Origin: Hippasteria phrygiana
Taxonomy: Eukaryota; Echinodermata; Asteroidea; Valvatida; Goniasteridae
Length of the DNA: 64,000 bases
Direction of reading: 5' to 3'
NCBI GenBank assembly: GCA_037893225.1
Contig: JAZGUH010000025.1
Location: forward strand, 558,001-622,000
Each line of letters begins with the position of its first letter. Positions within the stretch are counted from its first letter, which is position 1. The position numbers were made by a program, and so were the translations under genes. Shown here one piece after another: positions 45,516 through 58,254 of the stretch. Under the pieces are notes generated by a model, which saw only the letters and a program-made list of their open reading frames with translations, searched no databases and was not told the DNA's origin.

Positions 45516-46324
45516 TAAGTGTACTTCTGTATCCTGTATTGTTTTGAAAGTTTTTGAAATAGGTTGGGAACAAAAATTGAGTATACAACATGTAGATGTT
45601 GGGTGATTTTAAATTTTTTTTAATTTTTGCTTTTCTTTTATTTCGAGAAATTGGGTGACATACCGTGACAATAACTTGAATATTTAGAACGTCAAAGATT
45701 CTGAGGCACATTCTGAGCACTAGCCTAGGCAATTTGGGAAACTCTCAACAACTCAATGCAAATGTGTACACTGCATGATATAACAAGACTCCTTTTGTTC
45801 ACCATCCAGCCTGAGAGCGTGTGTTATGGGAGGTGGGGTGGGCACTTCCCCCTGTCCCCACCCATTGACAATGACGTAACACAAGATCTAAAGATAATCT
45901 GAAAAACTCTTGTTTTTATTGCATTTTCATTGTTCTCTTTACAAGAACAAAAGGACTTGAATTACTGAACTTCATTGTGGTATCACATGACAACTGAGGT
46001 CATCATGATGTCACTCTATGAAAACATGTTATCTTGTTCTGCAGTGGGGTGTCTCCAGGTCTGGAGGAAAACTTTTTAAAGTGTTGGGGGGGGGGGGGGG
46101 CAGTGCCGGTACCAACCAGCTGCTGTCCTTTTCTGTTTTTCTTGTGCGGAACTGCTAAAAGCGGGGGGAGGGACTCTAAAATGTTCAAATTTTAGAAAGA
46201 AAATGACGCTTGATGATTATGTCATTTGACTACAAAATAGGACAATGCATTGTCATGATACAAATTTTGTTGGTTTTATTTAGTGCACACTGATGCTAAT
46301 TACACAATAAAAATGCAGAAATGA

Positions 46325-46520
46325 ATGTGTGTACAGGTTCTGTATATATCTCCGAGGACAAGAGGAGAAAGGAAATTCTACAAAGAAACCTTTCCTCGCA
46401 CGTCAAGTCTTTTGTTGAAATCGGTCCTCGCACGTAGAAGTACGTGCTTAGTCTATGGGGTTGGGTTATATTAAAGGAACAATAGGAAACACAAAGCATT
46501 GTGGGAAAGTACGACTGTGG
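46325..46520. repeat. dispersed repeat, copy 3 of 3
   Basis: Closest relative of the copy at 7615, including AGTCTTTTGTTGAAAT and CGTGCTTAGTCTATGGGG. It is in the same orientation as the 45370 copy, about 0.95 kb away. Confidence 0.6.
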
Positions 46521-46644
46521 GACAGTATGACTGTGTGAACTAACCACACATGACAAATCTGCCAAGAAAGTATAGGAGTGTACATTTTTACCACTGGACC
46601 CCTTATTTACGGAATCACCCATTTCCCAAGATTTCACTGTTTCT

Positions 46645-47560
46645 GACCCATGCTGGTGCGGGTATTAAAGTAAAATCTCTCCATAAAATATATGAAATGA
46701 ACCGAAGAGTTTGATGTCTGAAATAGAAACATTGCAGATAATACTGCAATATTTTGGCAATGCTTTGACATGTTGGACAGACATTTTCAACACAACTTTA
46801 AAAAGTTGTTGTTGGGGACTGAGTGAGTTATGCCCCTACATTGTACTTGTCTCAGAAAAGTTAATAATTATACGTGCACAGTCCAGTCTGCAAGTAGGAC
46901 CTACATGTACAATGTACATGTACTATACAAATTATAAACACAACCAGCTAGTCAGAAACAGCGAAATCTTGGAAATTAACCAACCCTGCTTGTCTAAGTA
47001 TGTGGGACTACCTGTTATTTCAAGACTTATCTCCTAAATATTTGTGGAATATGAGATAGAAATTTACATGTACATGTACAAAATATATGTGAACACTATA
47101 CATTTGTGACCATACAATGCCAAGAATATACAGTCAACACAAACTGTTATCCCTCTATTTAGCAGTAAAAATTCCGCAACAAAACCCTCAAACTAATGTT
47201 ATTACACAGTTGTGAACATGAATGGATGGTTATTTTGTCCGATTTTTCTGTTCCTGACCCATTTTGGTGGGGGTATATAAAGTAAAATCTTTCCTTAATG
47301 GCTTGTCAATTGTATGAATTGAACAAGGGATAAAATATATGAACTGAAGAGTTTGATGTCTGAAATAGAAACATTGCAGATGATACTGCAATATTTTGGC
47401 AATGCTTTGACATGGTACATGTATGTGGACAGACATTTTCAAAACAACTTTAAAAAGTTGTTGTTGGAGGGTGAGTTGTGCTACATGTACATGTCTCAGA
47501 AAGGTTAATAGTTATTACACACAGCCCAGTCTGCAAGTAGGGCCTACATGTACAAATTAT
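46645..47560. repeat. direct duplication of about 290 bp
   Basis: 46645-46915 and 47255-47555 share long stretches in the same order: GAGTTTGATGTCTGAAATAG, ACTGCAATATTTTGGCAATG, CAACTTTAAAAAGTTGTTGT and CAGTCTGCAAGTAGG. The spacer is about 0.34 kb. It lies within the last CIAO1 intron. Confidence 0.75.
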
Positions 47561-49780
47561 AAACCCAGCAAGCTCACTCCCAACCCCAGAAAAAAACCAA
47601 AACACCATACATCAATAAAATATAAGAATACACAGGGGCCATTGACAGTTACAATATTAAACAATTTTTACTGTTCCGTATTTAAAATTGGATGACAGCC
47701 TGTACATTTGTCAGGGACACATGCTGGTCTACCAACATACCTGGTTTGAACGTAATCGGACCTACATGTACATCTACATGTACGGTTCTCTATATACATG
47801 TATAGGCCCTTCAAAAATACACCTTTAAGATGACGTCACGTGACACGTGATGACGTCATTGTGACATCACTCTTCAGCGCACAATTTCAGATAAGGGTGT
47901 ATGTTTATTTTAAGTTTGAGTAAGATCGGAGATTGTTTAATGACCAAAGTGCCGCCGACAAAATTCATGTACAAAGTCTATGGGATTTGGGGATAGAACT
48001 AAAATAAGAAGAGGAAGCCGAAGGAAAAAAAATCCAAACAAAAACAAAGCCTTTTCCGACTGTTGTCGGAAAAGCCAACAATACTTTTGGTGGGAACAAT
48101 GGGCGAATATGAAATGTGCTCAAGTTTTGCAAATTTGCAGTGCGAAAACTGACAGTTTCCCGTTTATTTTATGCTGACCCATTCCTACATGTATTTAGGC
48201 TATAGGCCTAGGCCTAAAAAGTTTTAATATTAACTTTCTATTGCAAATACGCTCATTTATAAGTCGAGAATTTTTAATAATTCGTATAAAGTGCGTAAAA
48301 AATAGGACAATATATGCGATGCTAGGCCTAATGCTTCTTGCATGAGAATTTGAATTCTAAAGCGCACCGTAAATCACCTTTCCGATTTTACCAATTCACT
48401 GGATTGCCATTAAGTTTTGTTTTACCATTGCGGAGATAGCAATGTTTAACCGACCCTACATATACATGTCTGATTCCGTTCCAATGATCCGATGAACCGG
48501 TAAAATCGGAAAGATATGCGACGGGCGTATAATTATAAAGTGAGGTTGACCTCGGCAAATTTGAAACCTAATTTGCTGGAGTTGAAATGTGCTCATCTTT
48601 TTGTTTTCATACTTCCTGTGTCGTAAAAGAATCCAGTTAGAGTTTGACTTCGCGCAGAGTAAACTTTTACCGGTCTTTGGGGGAGTAACTTGACGTACAC
48701 TTCTTTTTATAAATGTGGTCTTGAAAATACTTAACGATTTGTCTTTCTTGACTGATTTCATGTACAATGTACATGTAACCATCGTTTAAATATTGTCAGC
48801 TTGAAACCTTTTGCCACCCTCAATGCCGAATGCCGCAATTCAGGCGTTTTGCGCCATGATCATACACTGAAGTTTACAACTTTCAAATAAACCAATAAAT
48901 AGGCATTTTTTAATGGTGAATTTGTCAAAATTTCCTTGGTATTTGTTTTTATTTACCTTATAAGATCTGGACGACGACAACAACAAAACTACAAAGACTT
49001 TTCATGTATAACATATTTTAAAAACATTTCCCACATTTCCCATGATACATTGTACATGTCAAGGCTTTGCCACGTCCTGCATTACGGTGCGTGAGCATTT
49101 TGATCACAAATTAATCGGAAATGTAGGCTTCTTGTCAAGATTTTGCATGGTCACAAGAAATATTGGCGTGTGTAATGCTGTACTTGGCATGATACTTAAA
49201 TTTTGTTTCTGCGTATCTAGGGGCTGAAAAATGTGATCGGTATTTTTTTTCTGCGTATGCCTGCAATTCCAGTGTATTGGGCGGACACGCACGTTTGTAT
49301 GTGGGGGATCGAGAACCTGCTGTGTATCACTCTAATCTTGTAAACTCTCAGATCATTAATCTGCTGTCTTCACTCCTTTCCCGGTAGATTAGTTCGACAT
49401 GGTGTACTGTTATGAATAACAATAGAACCCTGGGCCTGGAGGAGGCTGATGTAAAAATGCTGTGAAACTGCAGTAAACTTGTCCTCAGTCAATCTGGCCA
49501 ACTTCGCACCGTGAAAATGGGCTTAAATTGCAGTATAAAAAGTTTCACGGTGGTTTAGGGGGGAAACTGCATTTTCACGGTGTTGAAATTCATAGTGTGA
49601 TGACCCAGATACATATAGGATCATGGCCAGGTTAAGATTGTATCACATTTTTCTCCATAAATTCAAATTATGGCTGCCATGCTTGCCAGCTAGATCACTG
49701 GACACAATCTATACAACTTGAAAATACCACAATTTAAGCTTACATTTTGAATTACAAAGTATTAATACATGTAGTAAAAA
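47561..49780. other. CIAO1 intron sequence
   Basis: Contains a TGACGTCA-rich stretch at 47830-47870, followed at 47960-48110 by a dispersed repeat related to those near 1-130 and 57240-57470 (AACAAAAACAAAGCC, GGAAAAGCC). The CGTAT-word repeat near 49210-49320 is related to 5955-6065. No exon was recognised apart from the one at 49791. Confidence 0.45.
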
Positions 49781-49790
49781 TACAACTTAC

Positions 49791-49863
49791 CAATCAATGT
49801 CATAGATTGTTCTTGTATGGTATCCGGATAATGTACAAACACATTTCCATGATAAAGAATCAC
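49791..49863 (-). CDS. CIAO1: CIAO1, internal exon
   Basis: 73 bases between the minus-strand acceptor CCCATGCAG and the donor GTAAGT. Read as GDSLSWKCVCTLSGYHTRTI then YDIDW, it matches the human segment [21 protein letters not shown] at nearly every position. It starts in phase with the exon at 53675 and ends after two bases of a Trp codon finished by the last exon. It forms the start of a WD40 blade. Confidence 0.93.
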
Positions 49864-49869
49864 CTGCAT

Positions 49870-50630
49870 GGGAAAATACAGTAAAAACACTCCAACTTGA
49901 ACCAGTTCTCTATTAATCATTTCTTTTTCTTAAATTATCCCTCCCTGTGGATTTGTGCTAGAAACCTTACTGCATTCTCAAAAATGCACTACTGTACAGT
50001 CAGCTAGACCATTTGGCCACTTTGAAGAGATTGAGGTGTTATCGCAAGAATTCACAAGAGAAAAAAAGAAATTACATGTACGAATATTTCTCCAAAAAAT
50101 GTTACCTTAAAATGGGGGAAGGGGAGACTTTTGATGTTGATGGGGCTATTTAAATTGGGTTTTCTAGTACATATACATGTACTAAGTTTCTACTATTTCT
50201 ATTTTTTCTTCACTATTTTTTTATCAACAGTGATTTGATTCTGATGACAAAAACAACTAATAGGGGGCGTCATGCCCCCTCCTTCCCCTCTAACGATGGC
50301 TGTGCGAGTCCAGTGGCAATATGACATCAATATATGTTGTAGTGGCTGGACTCCATTCTCCTGTATCATGCAAAATCCTCCACACCTCCCGGTGGTTCTA
50401 CATGTATAATGGGTAGATTAGGGTTAATGGTGTTTTCTTTGTTTAACCTTCCATGATGAAAACTGTGACCCATAAGAGAAACAGCGAAAAACCTTACAAC
50501 TTGTGGCATAAAAATGTACAGATAGCCTGATGGTGCACAAAGGAAGTTGATTTCTCTGCAATCAACCATTTGGAAGTACATGTACATGTATCAATAAAAT
50601 AAGCAGTGGGGCCGTGGGTAAGTCAAGCAA
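49870..50630. other. CIAO1 intron sequence
   Basis: No mobile element recognised; ACATGTA words near 50170 and 50578. Confidence 0.35.
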
Positions 50631-50639
50631 TAGGTTTTT

Positions 50640-50880
50640 TTTTATCGAGTATTGCTATTCGAGTTTTGTACCTTGATGATCAAGTACAATTTCGACATGT
50701 CGAGTTCTAGTACATGTACTTTGCTGCTCGAGTACGAGTACTTTGACATTCCAGTACAAGTACGAGTACCGTTAGTTCGAGTACGAGTACTTTGACATTC
50801 CAGTACATGTAAGTACGAGTACGAGTACTCTAAAAGCGGTACACGAGTACTGAGTACGAGTACTACAAAACTGCTTAACT
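50640..50880. mobile_element. GAGTAC-word array, possible hAT-like end or small element
   Basis: Dense, irregular copies of CGAGTACGAGTAC and its complement. A duplicated phrase, GAGTACTTTGACATTCCAGT, occurs at about 50728 and 50787. The flanks show weak inverted similarity (AAGTCAAGCA on the left, TGCTTAACTT on the right). It resembles the word-built subterminal regions at 17.4, 23.5 and 25.2 kb. Confidence 0.4.
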
Positions 50881-51595
50881 TTTATGACTTTACACTTACC
50901 ACTTATTTGTGTATTATTGTGCCCTACACGTTATACATGTACATTTCACTTTTTAAAAGTTGGTCACCCTGCAGATTTTACAATAATCTAAGCCAAGTAA
51001 TGTATTCCTCTACTGCCTTCCTTGTGGCTCATGGTACAGTCCCAAGTGCTTTATAGTGTGCACAATTTAGAAGTGTGGCTCTGTTGTCCAACTCTAATTT
51101 GCAACAAAAGACCATTTAGGCCAAACAAAAACAATTATGTGTTTCCAGTAACCCGACCGACCTGGAATTTTTGGTGCCAAATTGCCGACCTCAAACTTTT
51201 TATTGCCATTTTGCTAGTTGAACATTTTTTTGGAGCACTATTTGTCATTATTTGCAACGAACATAACCATTTTTCCATACTTGAAACCGCCCATAATTTG
51301 ACACAAACATACCTGTGTTAAAACATGCGATATACCGAAGAATATCGTGATATTGCTTTTTGCAGTGTGTATCAAGTGTGGATTAGTCCAGATTACCTTG
51401 CTTGAAATTCCAGTTATTTCCAATAAATTTGACGGTAGAATAGTACATACATACATGTACATGTAACGTATGATGTATACCATGGAGGAATAAAAAAATT
51501 ACATTTTGTACTAAATGTGTTGTTTCTTCGATCGTTTTCTAAACCCTGACAAAACTTCTCCGCACCATTCATTATAGCGCACATTCCATCGTGGG

Positions 51596-51900
51596 TGTAG
51601 TCTTGGTCAAGTGCAAACAACCACACTGAATGCTACCGTATTATTCCCAGTGTACAATGTACGTACACGCAGCTAACTAGTTGCAAACTTAGTCTTGAGA
51701 AAAGGCGACTAAGACCTGGGGGTTAAAGCAATTGCTTCAATAACTCCAACCCCTAAAGCGCATCTGCGCATGCGCGTTGCTTTGTTGCTAGCCTTGGTCA
51801 AGTGCAAGCAACCGCACTGAATGCCACCGTCTTATTCCCAGTGTACAGTGCACGCGCAACGCAGAACGTATAGCGAAATTGGTCTTGAGAAAAGCAACAC
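51596..51900. repeat. diverged direct duplication of about 110 bp
   Basis: CTTGGTCAAGTGCAA.CAACC, TATTCCCAGTGTACA and GTCTTGAGAAAAG occur in the same order at 51600-51706 and 51792-51895. The second copy is richer in CpG. Confidence 0.7.
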
Positions 51901-51909
51901 GTGCGGCGC

Positions 51910-53670
51910 ATGCAGCTACATGTAGCTAGCAGTTTCATTTATTTCTAGATTTTGTTTTAAACATGCATTGTGAGTTTCGGCCCTGTTGTTAATATTATGG
52001 TACACCTTGCACCACTGAGCCTACTGAGTGAAAGAAATTCACCCAGCAACCCGGAGGTTCATTAGTCTGGGTAAAATGCAAGTAAGTGTACAACAATGGA
52101 ATGAAAGGTGCACAAAATATACCTTCTCAAATTAAAAACTGCTGAAATGCTTGTTCACATTGAAAACATTGCACTGATCTATGGAGGACTTTGACCCCTT
52201 TCTGTATTGCCACGTTATGATTTTTTTTTAAAGAATCAGTTCAACTCTGATTTCACCAGTTTTCAACTTGAGACAATTCTTTATAAATTATGAGTAGAAC
52301 AGAGATTAGAGCACGTACATATGTTTAGTGAGTTTCAAACATTGCGAAAGAACACGCAAATTTGTACTATAGCAAATGCATGCAGAACTGAAATGACAAA
52401 ATAAAATTATTTCCCTACCTACATGTACATGTACCTACCTGGATTTTGTTCAGACCGTTACAGGAAACACACCATATTTTTTTGTTGGGCCTTATTTAGC
52501 GCCTTCCCTAATATTCAAACTTGGTTACACCTTGAAAGGAATTAAATTGAATTTGAGAATCTGAATGATCCTTGTTCTGAATCTGTCATGTTGTGCACCA
52601 CTGCATACAGTAGAAGTTGCAACCTTGTCTTGTCCCAATTTCAATTTGTACTGCCTCAAGCTCTTGCTCAATCTGACCATGGAGGAATATGTTATTCTTG
52701 CATGCCTAAACCGACTTGGGTATGAAATCCAAAAATCAGTATAGATTAGTTTGTAAAATAGGGATAAACTCGGGCACATCTGATTTTTGCCTTTTTGGTA
52801 ATGTTTTCTAGGGGAGACAGGGGGGGTTCCCAATTTCCAAGGATTTCAGCCATTTTAGGTGTACAAAATGTACCTTGAAACGTGATGCTTGTATTACATG
52901 TATTATGCTGCAGCCTTTTAATTATCCCGTTTCAAGTTCTATAAAAACAGCATTTCAGGACTGGAAACATTCATCAATGTACCATAATTTTCGGAATATA
53001 GGCCGCTGCTTATACGTTAATTCTCACGCTAAAAAAATGTCCCGTATACGGCAACATTTGAAGAATAAAATCAGTTACAGAAGCTGCGCCTCAGCCCGGG
53101 CCACGCGTGCAAGCGGCACTCCGGGCCAGGCAGTCATGTTTTCGTTGGTTGCCATTTACGTTCGCTCTACTCACGTGTTGGAAATAAAGGAAACCAGTCC
53201 AGAGGAACCGAATAGACTTGCAAATGTACCGTTCACACCTCACAAATCGTGTGGTGCGTCTGTTCGTTTTTGTCTGTTTTATCGTTGTGTAATCCATGTT
53301 GTTTGTTATTTCACTGGTCAATTGGTGACTGTTGAGCTCAGATTAGTGGTTAAAGTTGTCATTTTCTTTTCTATTCATAAAGGCCTGCAGGGAGTGGCAC
53401 GGGCATACATGTAGTTGTACGAGCCATGACTTGACATGGGCATCATTGCAAACATGATTCCCAGTTCACGTTATGTTCACTGTCTGAAAATGTTCACACC
53501 ACACCATATACATGTACATGTAGGCCTAGAGGAACATATTCCAGTACTTTCACTACAGAAAGTACAAATGTAGCACTTTAATGTCAATACTTCACAGGAA
53601 TTTTGAACAGGGCCATAATGTGCACAGAAACCACAGTTGTGACACATACACATTTATATGGTATGTACAT
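51910..53670. other. CIAO1 intron sequence
   Basis: A run of 179 codons without a stop exists on the + strand at 52875-53414, but it has no recognisable domain and low-complexity changes in composition. The text TTTTCGGAATATAGGCCGC near 52988 looks like a transposon-derived piece. No CIAO1 exon was seen here. Confidence 0.35.
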
Positions 53671-53674
53671 GTAC

Positions 53675-53876
53675 CTTTGTGACCGTCAGGAGAGCAGCTC
53701 TGCCATATCTTGACAGTGTTGTCATCACTGCAGGATGCTAGTCTATTGCCTGTTTCATCAAAGCTAATTCCCCAAACAGTAGACTCATGGCCTATCATAG
53801 TGCAAACACAGTTCCAGTCATCATCCTCTTCCTTGAACATCTTGATGGTGTTGTCATAGCTACAGGATGCAAGTAT
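53675..53876 (-). CDS. CIAO1: CIAO1, central WD40 exon
   Basis: 202 bases between the minus-strand acceptor AATTTACAG and the donor GTACAT. It begins in phase 0 with [20 protein letters not shown], followed by [20 protein letters not shown] and [15 protein letters not shown]. Human CIAO1 has LASASYDDTVKLYREEEDDW and GHESTVWSLAFD at the same place, so identity is high. It holds two complete WD-repeat strands with GH and W-terminated ends. The downstream linker SCSPDGHK is variable in the family. Confidence 0.95.
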
Positions 53877-53879
53877 CTG

Positions 53880-54830
53880 TAAATTAAATAATCCATAATT
53901 GGGTTGACATACAATTACAATGTATGTACTATTTATTTGGACTGCCAAGACAGAGTGCAACTTTACAAAGTGTACATGTACATAAAAAAATGTGTTTATG
54001 ATAGTTGCTTAATTCCAGTAGCAGGATTGTTCGATTTAAATCAAGAAATCACATGTCTTTCCCTGGGTTTACTGGAATTTTATATCAGTTGATACAGGTG
54101 ACACTAAGATTCATGTTAATGAAAACCCCATATTCACATGACATTTCCTTGCCAAGTTGGAATGTGAGAAGTCATGATGCGGAAAAAAACACTTAATTTT
54201 AAGAATTTTTTGTGTGAAGTTTGCACTCTATGCAGATTGAAAAGTTGACATTTTCCCCTGTAGTTTTCTATAGCAATGGGTATGTATGTTTGGTCGATCC
54301 ATTTTTCGTCAGCACATTATTTTCTTATGCATGTCAAGACTGAACAGGTTTACTGATCAACAAATAGATACTGCATGTCCCACAAAGGACCCTGTAACAT
54401 AGCGCGACTCGTCCTAGTTCATTTTTTGTTGTTTTTAACTACACGTATGCACTTCTCCATTTGGGAGGGATGGAAAACAGAGGTACATGTACATGTAAGT
54501 GTTTTCTTATTACAATTGAAAATCCCCTTGGATTTTGGGAACTCTATTACAGAAAACATCTCATGTCTGTTTGTTGGGAGGACTGAGAACACGAACTGGC
54601 TCGTCTGGCTTGAAACTCCTATCTTTTTTGTGGGAGCAGTGACGGAAATAAGAACAAAAAGTTGATTAGCAAATTATGCTAATCATATTTTCATTTGATT
54701 AGCAATGTGATAAGATTGACAAGCAAAAAAAAAACACGACAAACTCAAGGGTATTATATGATATATTTTTATCAAACTGTTAATATTGATTGATGGTCGT
54801 GCCAAAGATAAGCAACATATTGCATTTTTG
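53880..54830. other. CIAO1 intron sequence
   Basis: Nothing recognised beyond short AT-rich repeats. Confidence 0.35.
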
Positions 54831-54835
54831 TTATT

Positions 54836-55997
54836 TGGGTCATTCCACCAGGTTGGGACAGTGTGTGATATGACCATATAACTAAAACCATCATTACATT
54901 TAATTCAGTCATTTCATGTGACATCCATCTTTGGGTGTGAGGTTCTTTGAGAAAGTTTTTAATCATGTAAGTTATATTTTTAACAAAAATATGATAAAAA
55001 GTGTGTTATTTTGATGTAAAATAGCCGTAACATGGACACTGTGTCCAACATTTTTTAATTTTTGTGTTTTTTCAACACTTTAATAAATTAATATGGGAAA
55101 TTCATTATGTACAATAATTAAAAGACACACTTTTCTACAATGAAACACCTTTTTTACGGTAGTCAGTGTCCAGATATTGCAGAGATAGCAAGAATTTAAA
55201 GAATCTGTGCAGACGTAATATGAACACCATGATAGACCATGACCATACATATATTTCTGCTTTTGTGCTGCATTTGGATATTGAATACCATAACAAATGT
55301 TAATTGTGTTGCAGTTTGTGTCTTGTAATTAGTATACAGAGTGAGTTTGCATAATTATTTATATAAATGTTGAAAATGTTACAAAATGGAAATGTGCATT
55401 TTCATGTCACACCATGTTAGTACTAAATGTTACGTCCAGACTGCCTTAATTTTTCGTCATTAAATAAATAATTATGCAACTTACTATATGTACTAACTAA
55501 AAGACACTCAATGCTACCAGAAAACACTTTTTGTTATGGTTGTCAGTGTCCAAATAGCTCAGAAACAGCAAGAACAAAAAAAACATGCATGTGTGGACGT
55601 AACAGTGGACACAGTGTCCATGTTACGTCCACTCACGTCTGTTTTTGCTGTCTCTGTTATATTTGGACACTGACTACCATAAAGAAAGTGTTCTTGTGTT
55701 GCATAGTATATCTTTTAATTAGTACACATGGTGAATTTCCCATATATATATTTAAAGTGTTGAAAAAACACAAAAATGGAAATATAGACGTGTCCTGTTA
55801 CGTCAAACTGGTTATATCAAACTGAAGCATATTTTTAATCATATTTTTGGTAAAATATAATTTACATGATTGAAAACTTTCAAAAATATTTCCCACCCAA
55901 AGACTGATGTTACATGAAATAACTGAATCAAATGTAATAGTACTTTTAAAGATATGGATAAATGTCACACTGTGTCCCAACCTGGTGGAATGACCCA
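54836..55997. mobile_element. 1.16-kb fold-back element
   Basis: The ends TGGGTCATTCCACCAGGTTG and CAACCTGGTGGAATGACCCA are exact complements. Imperfect inverted similarity continues for several hundred bases inwards (GTTACATG/CATGTAAC words, GGTAGTCAGTGTCC against GGACACTGACTACC, TTTGGGTG against CACCCAAAG). The phrase GGACACAGTGTCC is repeated in the interior. No coding sequence and no clear target duplication were found. Confidence 0.8.
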
Positions 55998-55999
55998 GC

Positions 56000-56730
56000 T
56001 ACCAGGTGCTTTTTGTTAAAACCACAGCGCCGATGAACGAGCAGATTGGCGTTAGCATGATAATTACTAACACCTTTCTTCTGGGTTGGGATTAAGTAAG
56101 GGGTTTTCAAAACGTACTCGTCTTAAAGATGTTGAAAATAATGTATTTTTATTCAACCGGGCCTCCAAAAATGCTAGTCGTAACCGTCTTCTCGTATATA
56201 ATGCTTCCCGTATTAAGCCAATTTTCTCCCATAGAAATGTGCACATTTTGGTCGGGACTGACGAAATATGCTCGTGATAACCGTGTTTTCGTTCCAACCG
56301 TGCTCGTAATAATCGTGCTCGACTGTACATTGCTTTAGAATGCATTGTACACAAGATAAATGTAGTACATATTTTTTTCAGGAAATTTGCCTCATCCATC
56401 CCTTTAGAGTGACTATAAGTGATTAAAGTTAATGAAAGTCAGGTTTAAATAACAGACTGTTTTTACATTAAAAATTAACAGAAATAAAAAAAAATATCAA
56501 AACGTGATTTTTATTAGTGATTTCTTATTTTATTTTCCATTGATTTAAATCGAGTGATTTAAATCAAACAACCCTGAATAATTTGTTTTGAAATTTCTTT
56601 AAAACAACGCAAAACATAGCTGAAATGCATTTCACTATACAATAATACAAAATGTTACAGCATTACAGAAAACATGTGTATAAAACTGTTAAAAACTGTC
56701 ATTTAAGATGAAAAAAAAGTTGACAAGAGA
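56000..56730. other. CIAO1 intron sequence
   Basis: AT-rich; no recognised element. A stretch at 56110-56330 holds repeated CGTACTCGT/CGTAATAA..CGTG words. Confidence 0.35.
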
Positions 56731-56731
56731 A

Positions 56732-57119
56732 CGAACAGGCAAAACAATTAAACAGCACAGAGTGCCAGGCTGATAAAATTACACAGCCTGATGGGCACTG
56801 AAAAAGAAACAAATCTTTTAACGAATGAACTGACAGGCAACAGTTCTTAAAAATAAAATTAAAGAGACTTACAGACAAACTTGAAGATGCTTTCTAAATA
56901 AAAAATGCAAAAGGTCCTATTCTTCAAATGTCACTTCCATTAAAACAATTTTGGAAAAATGTTTTCTCAGTCAATTTTGGAAAATGAGCAGCCAATTTAA
57001 TTTTTGTGCATTTGAATTAAAGCGAACAGGCAAAACAATTAAACAGCACAGAGCGCCAGGCTGATAAAATTACACAGCCTGATGGGCACTGAAAAAAGAA
57101 ACAAATCTTTTAACGAATG
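56732..57119. repeat. direct repeat pair, about 97 bp each
   Basis: 56732-56829 and 57022-57119 share CGAACAGGCAAAACAATTAA, GCCAGGCTGATAAAATTAC and CAAATCTTTTAACGAATG with very few changes, in the same orientation, 190 bp apart. Confidence 0.85.
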
Positions 57120-57155
57120 TAAAAACTGGAGAGGCAAAAGCCTCTCCAGTTTTTA
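57120..57155. repeat. perfect 16-bp hairpin
   Basis: TAAAAACTGGAGAGGC and its exact complement separated by AAAA, followed by CTGTG. It has a terminator-like shape, but in an animal intron it is more likely the end or core of a small repeat. It adjoins the direct repeat ending at 57119. Confidence 0.9.
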
Positions 57156-57528
57156 CTGTGTTTTAAATTCAGAATTCGGGCATTCAAATTCCTTTAGCAA
57201 TGTGTTTAATTTAGCATATCATATCAAATAAAAAATCACGTGATGACGTCATCATGACGTAAAAGTTTGGCACACATTCTGAGCAGTTTGTCTCCCAAGT
57301 TTAAAGGCAATCGGCTGCATAAAAGTAGCCAAAGTGCCGGTAAGAAAGAAAACATGTACAAAAGCTTTGGGCAATAGTCTGAAAAAGAAAAAAACATTAT
57401 AAATCTTAACGAAAACAAAGGCTGTTTCGGAAAACAATATTTTTTTGGCCCGACGAAAATAATGGCCATTTTGACTTACCCAGTACAAAATGCACTGCAT
57501 ATGAAAATTGTTCAGTGATTTAATTTAC

Positions 57529-57620
57529 CTCTTTGTGTGGATGCCAACATACATTCTTCACATCCTGGGTGTGAACGCTAAGAACACCAACACATTGGTA
57601 ATCCTCATCTTCATGGTCCA
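57529..57620 (-). CDS. CIAO1: CIAO1, exon with HTQDVK motif
   Basis: 92 bases between the minus-strand acceptor TTGTAAACAG and the donor GTAAAT. The two leading bases finish a Val codon, then DHEDEDYQCVGVLSVHTQDV and KNVCWHPHKE. Human CIAO1 has [31 protein letters not shown], so position within the family is certain (about residue 130-165). It ends on a codon boundary, as required by the exon at 53675. The earlier exons, about 130 residues, were not found between here and 64000. Confidence 0.95.
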
Positions 57621-58250
57621 CTGTTTACAAGAGATAAAAAAGACATCCTGCTTCAATATCAGTTGTGTTTTGTAATTTAACCTTTGAATTTTAAGAACCA
57701 CCAATCAATTTCATGCAGCTGTGGATACACAAGGTGAAAATGATTTGAAGCGGTAACACTGTATGGGTAACACCATGTGAAATTAATCTCTTCTAGAAAG
57801 ATGTGTGGTTCGGAAAAGAACCGGGATGGGTGTGTAACTCGATGTTTCTGCCCGTCCTCAGGGGGTATCGCCTATCAGTGTGAAGATGAAAAAAATCTAT
57901 AATTTACACCATTCCCAACACAAATTCCATCTTCACATTGCCAAAGGAGTGGAAGATTTAAGGGACATGACTCAACATGCATGCAGTACAAACTGTAAAA
58001 TGCCTGAACTTGTACGGTGGCCATTCAAGCAATAAAACTGCACATGATGTATCTGGATGCTTATACATGTGTATTTCAACAATTATAGCATTGGTGCCTA
58101 GCTGTCGCGCTTCGGTTTATCTCAGGTTCTCTCTTCGTGCTGTCTTGGCTGCCTAGTTCAAAAAGCCATACTGAGAATATGACCCTGAAGTTTAACATTT
58201 CATTGTTTTTTACCACTCTGTATACATATGTGCACTCTACATGTATGTTG
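57621..58250. other. CIAO1 intron sequence
   Basis: No exon for the CIAO1 N-terminal half was recognised. A loose inverted repeat around 57885-57945 (GTGAAGATG / CATCTTCAC) is present. Confidence 0.4.
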
Positions 58251-58254
58251 GTGG

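Noticed and set aside
52875..53414. A 179-codon frame on the + strand.
   Set aside because: No domain, no homology-like wording and it spans transposon-like text in an intron of the opposite gene.
57120..57155. A bacterial-type terminator hairpin.
   Set aside because: It sits within an animal intron and is followed by CTGTG rather than a T run beyond the stem.
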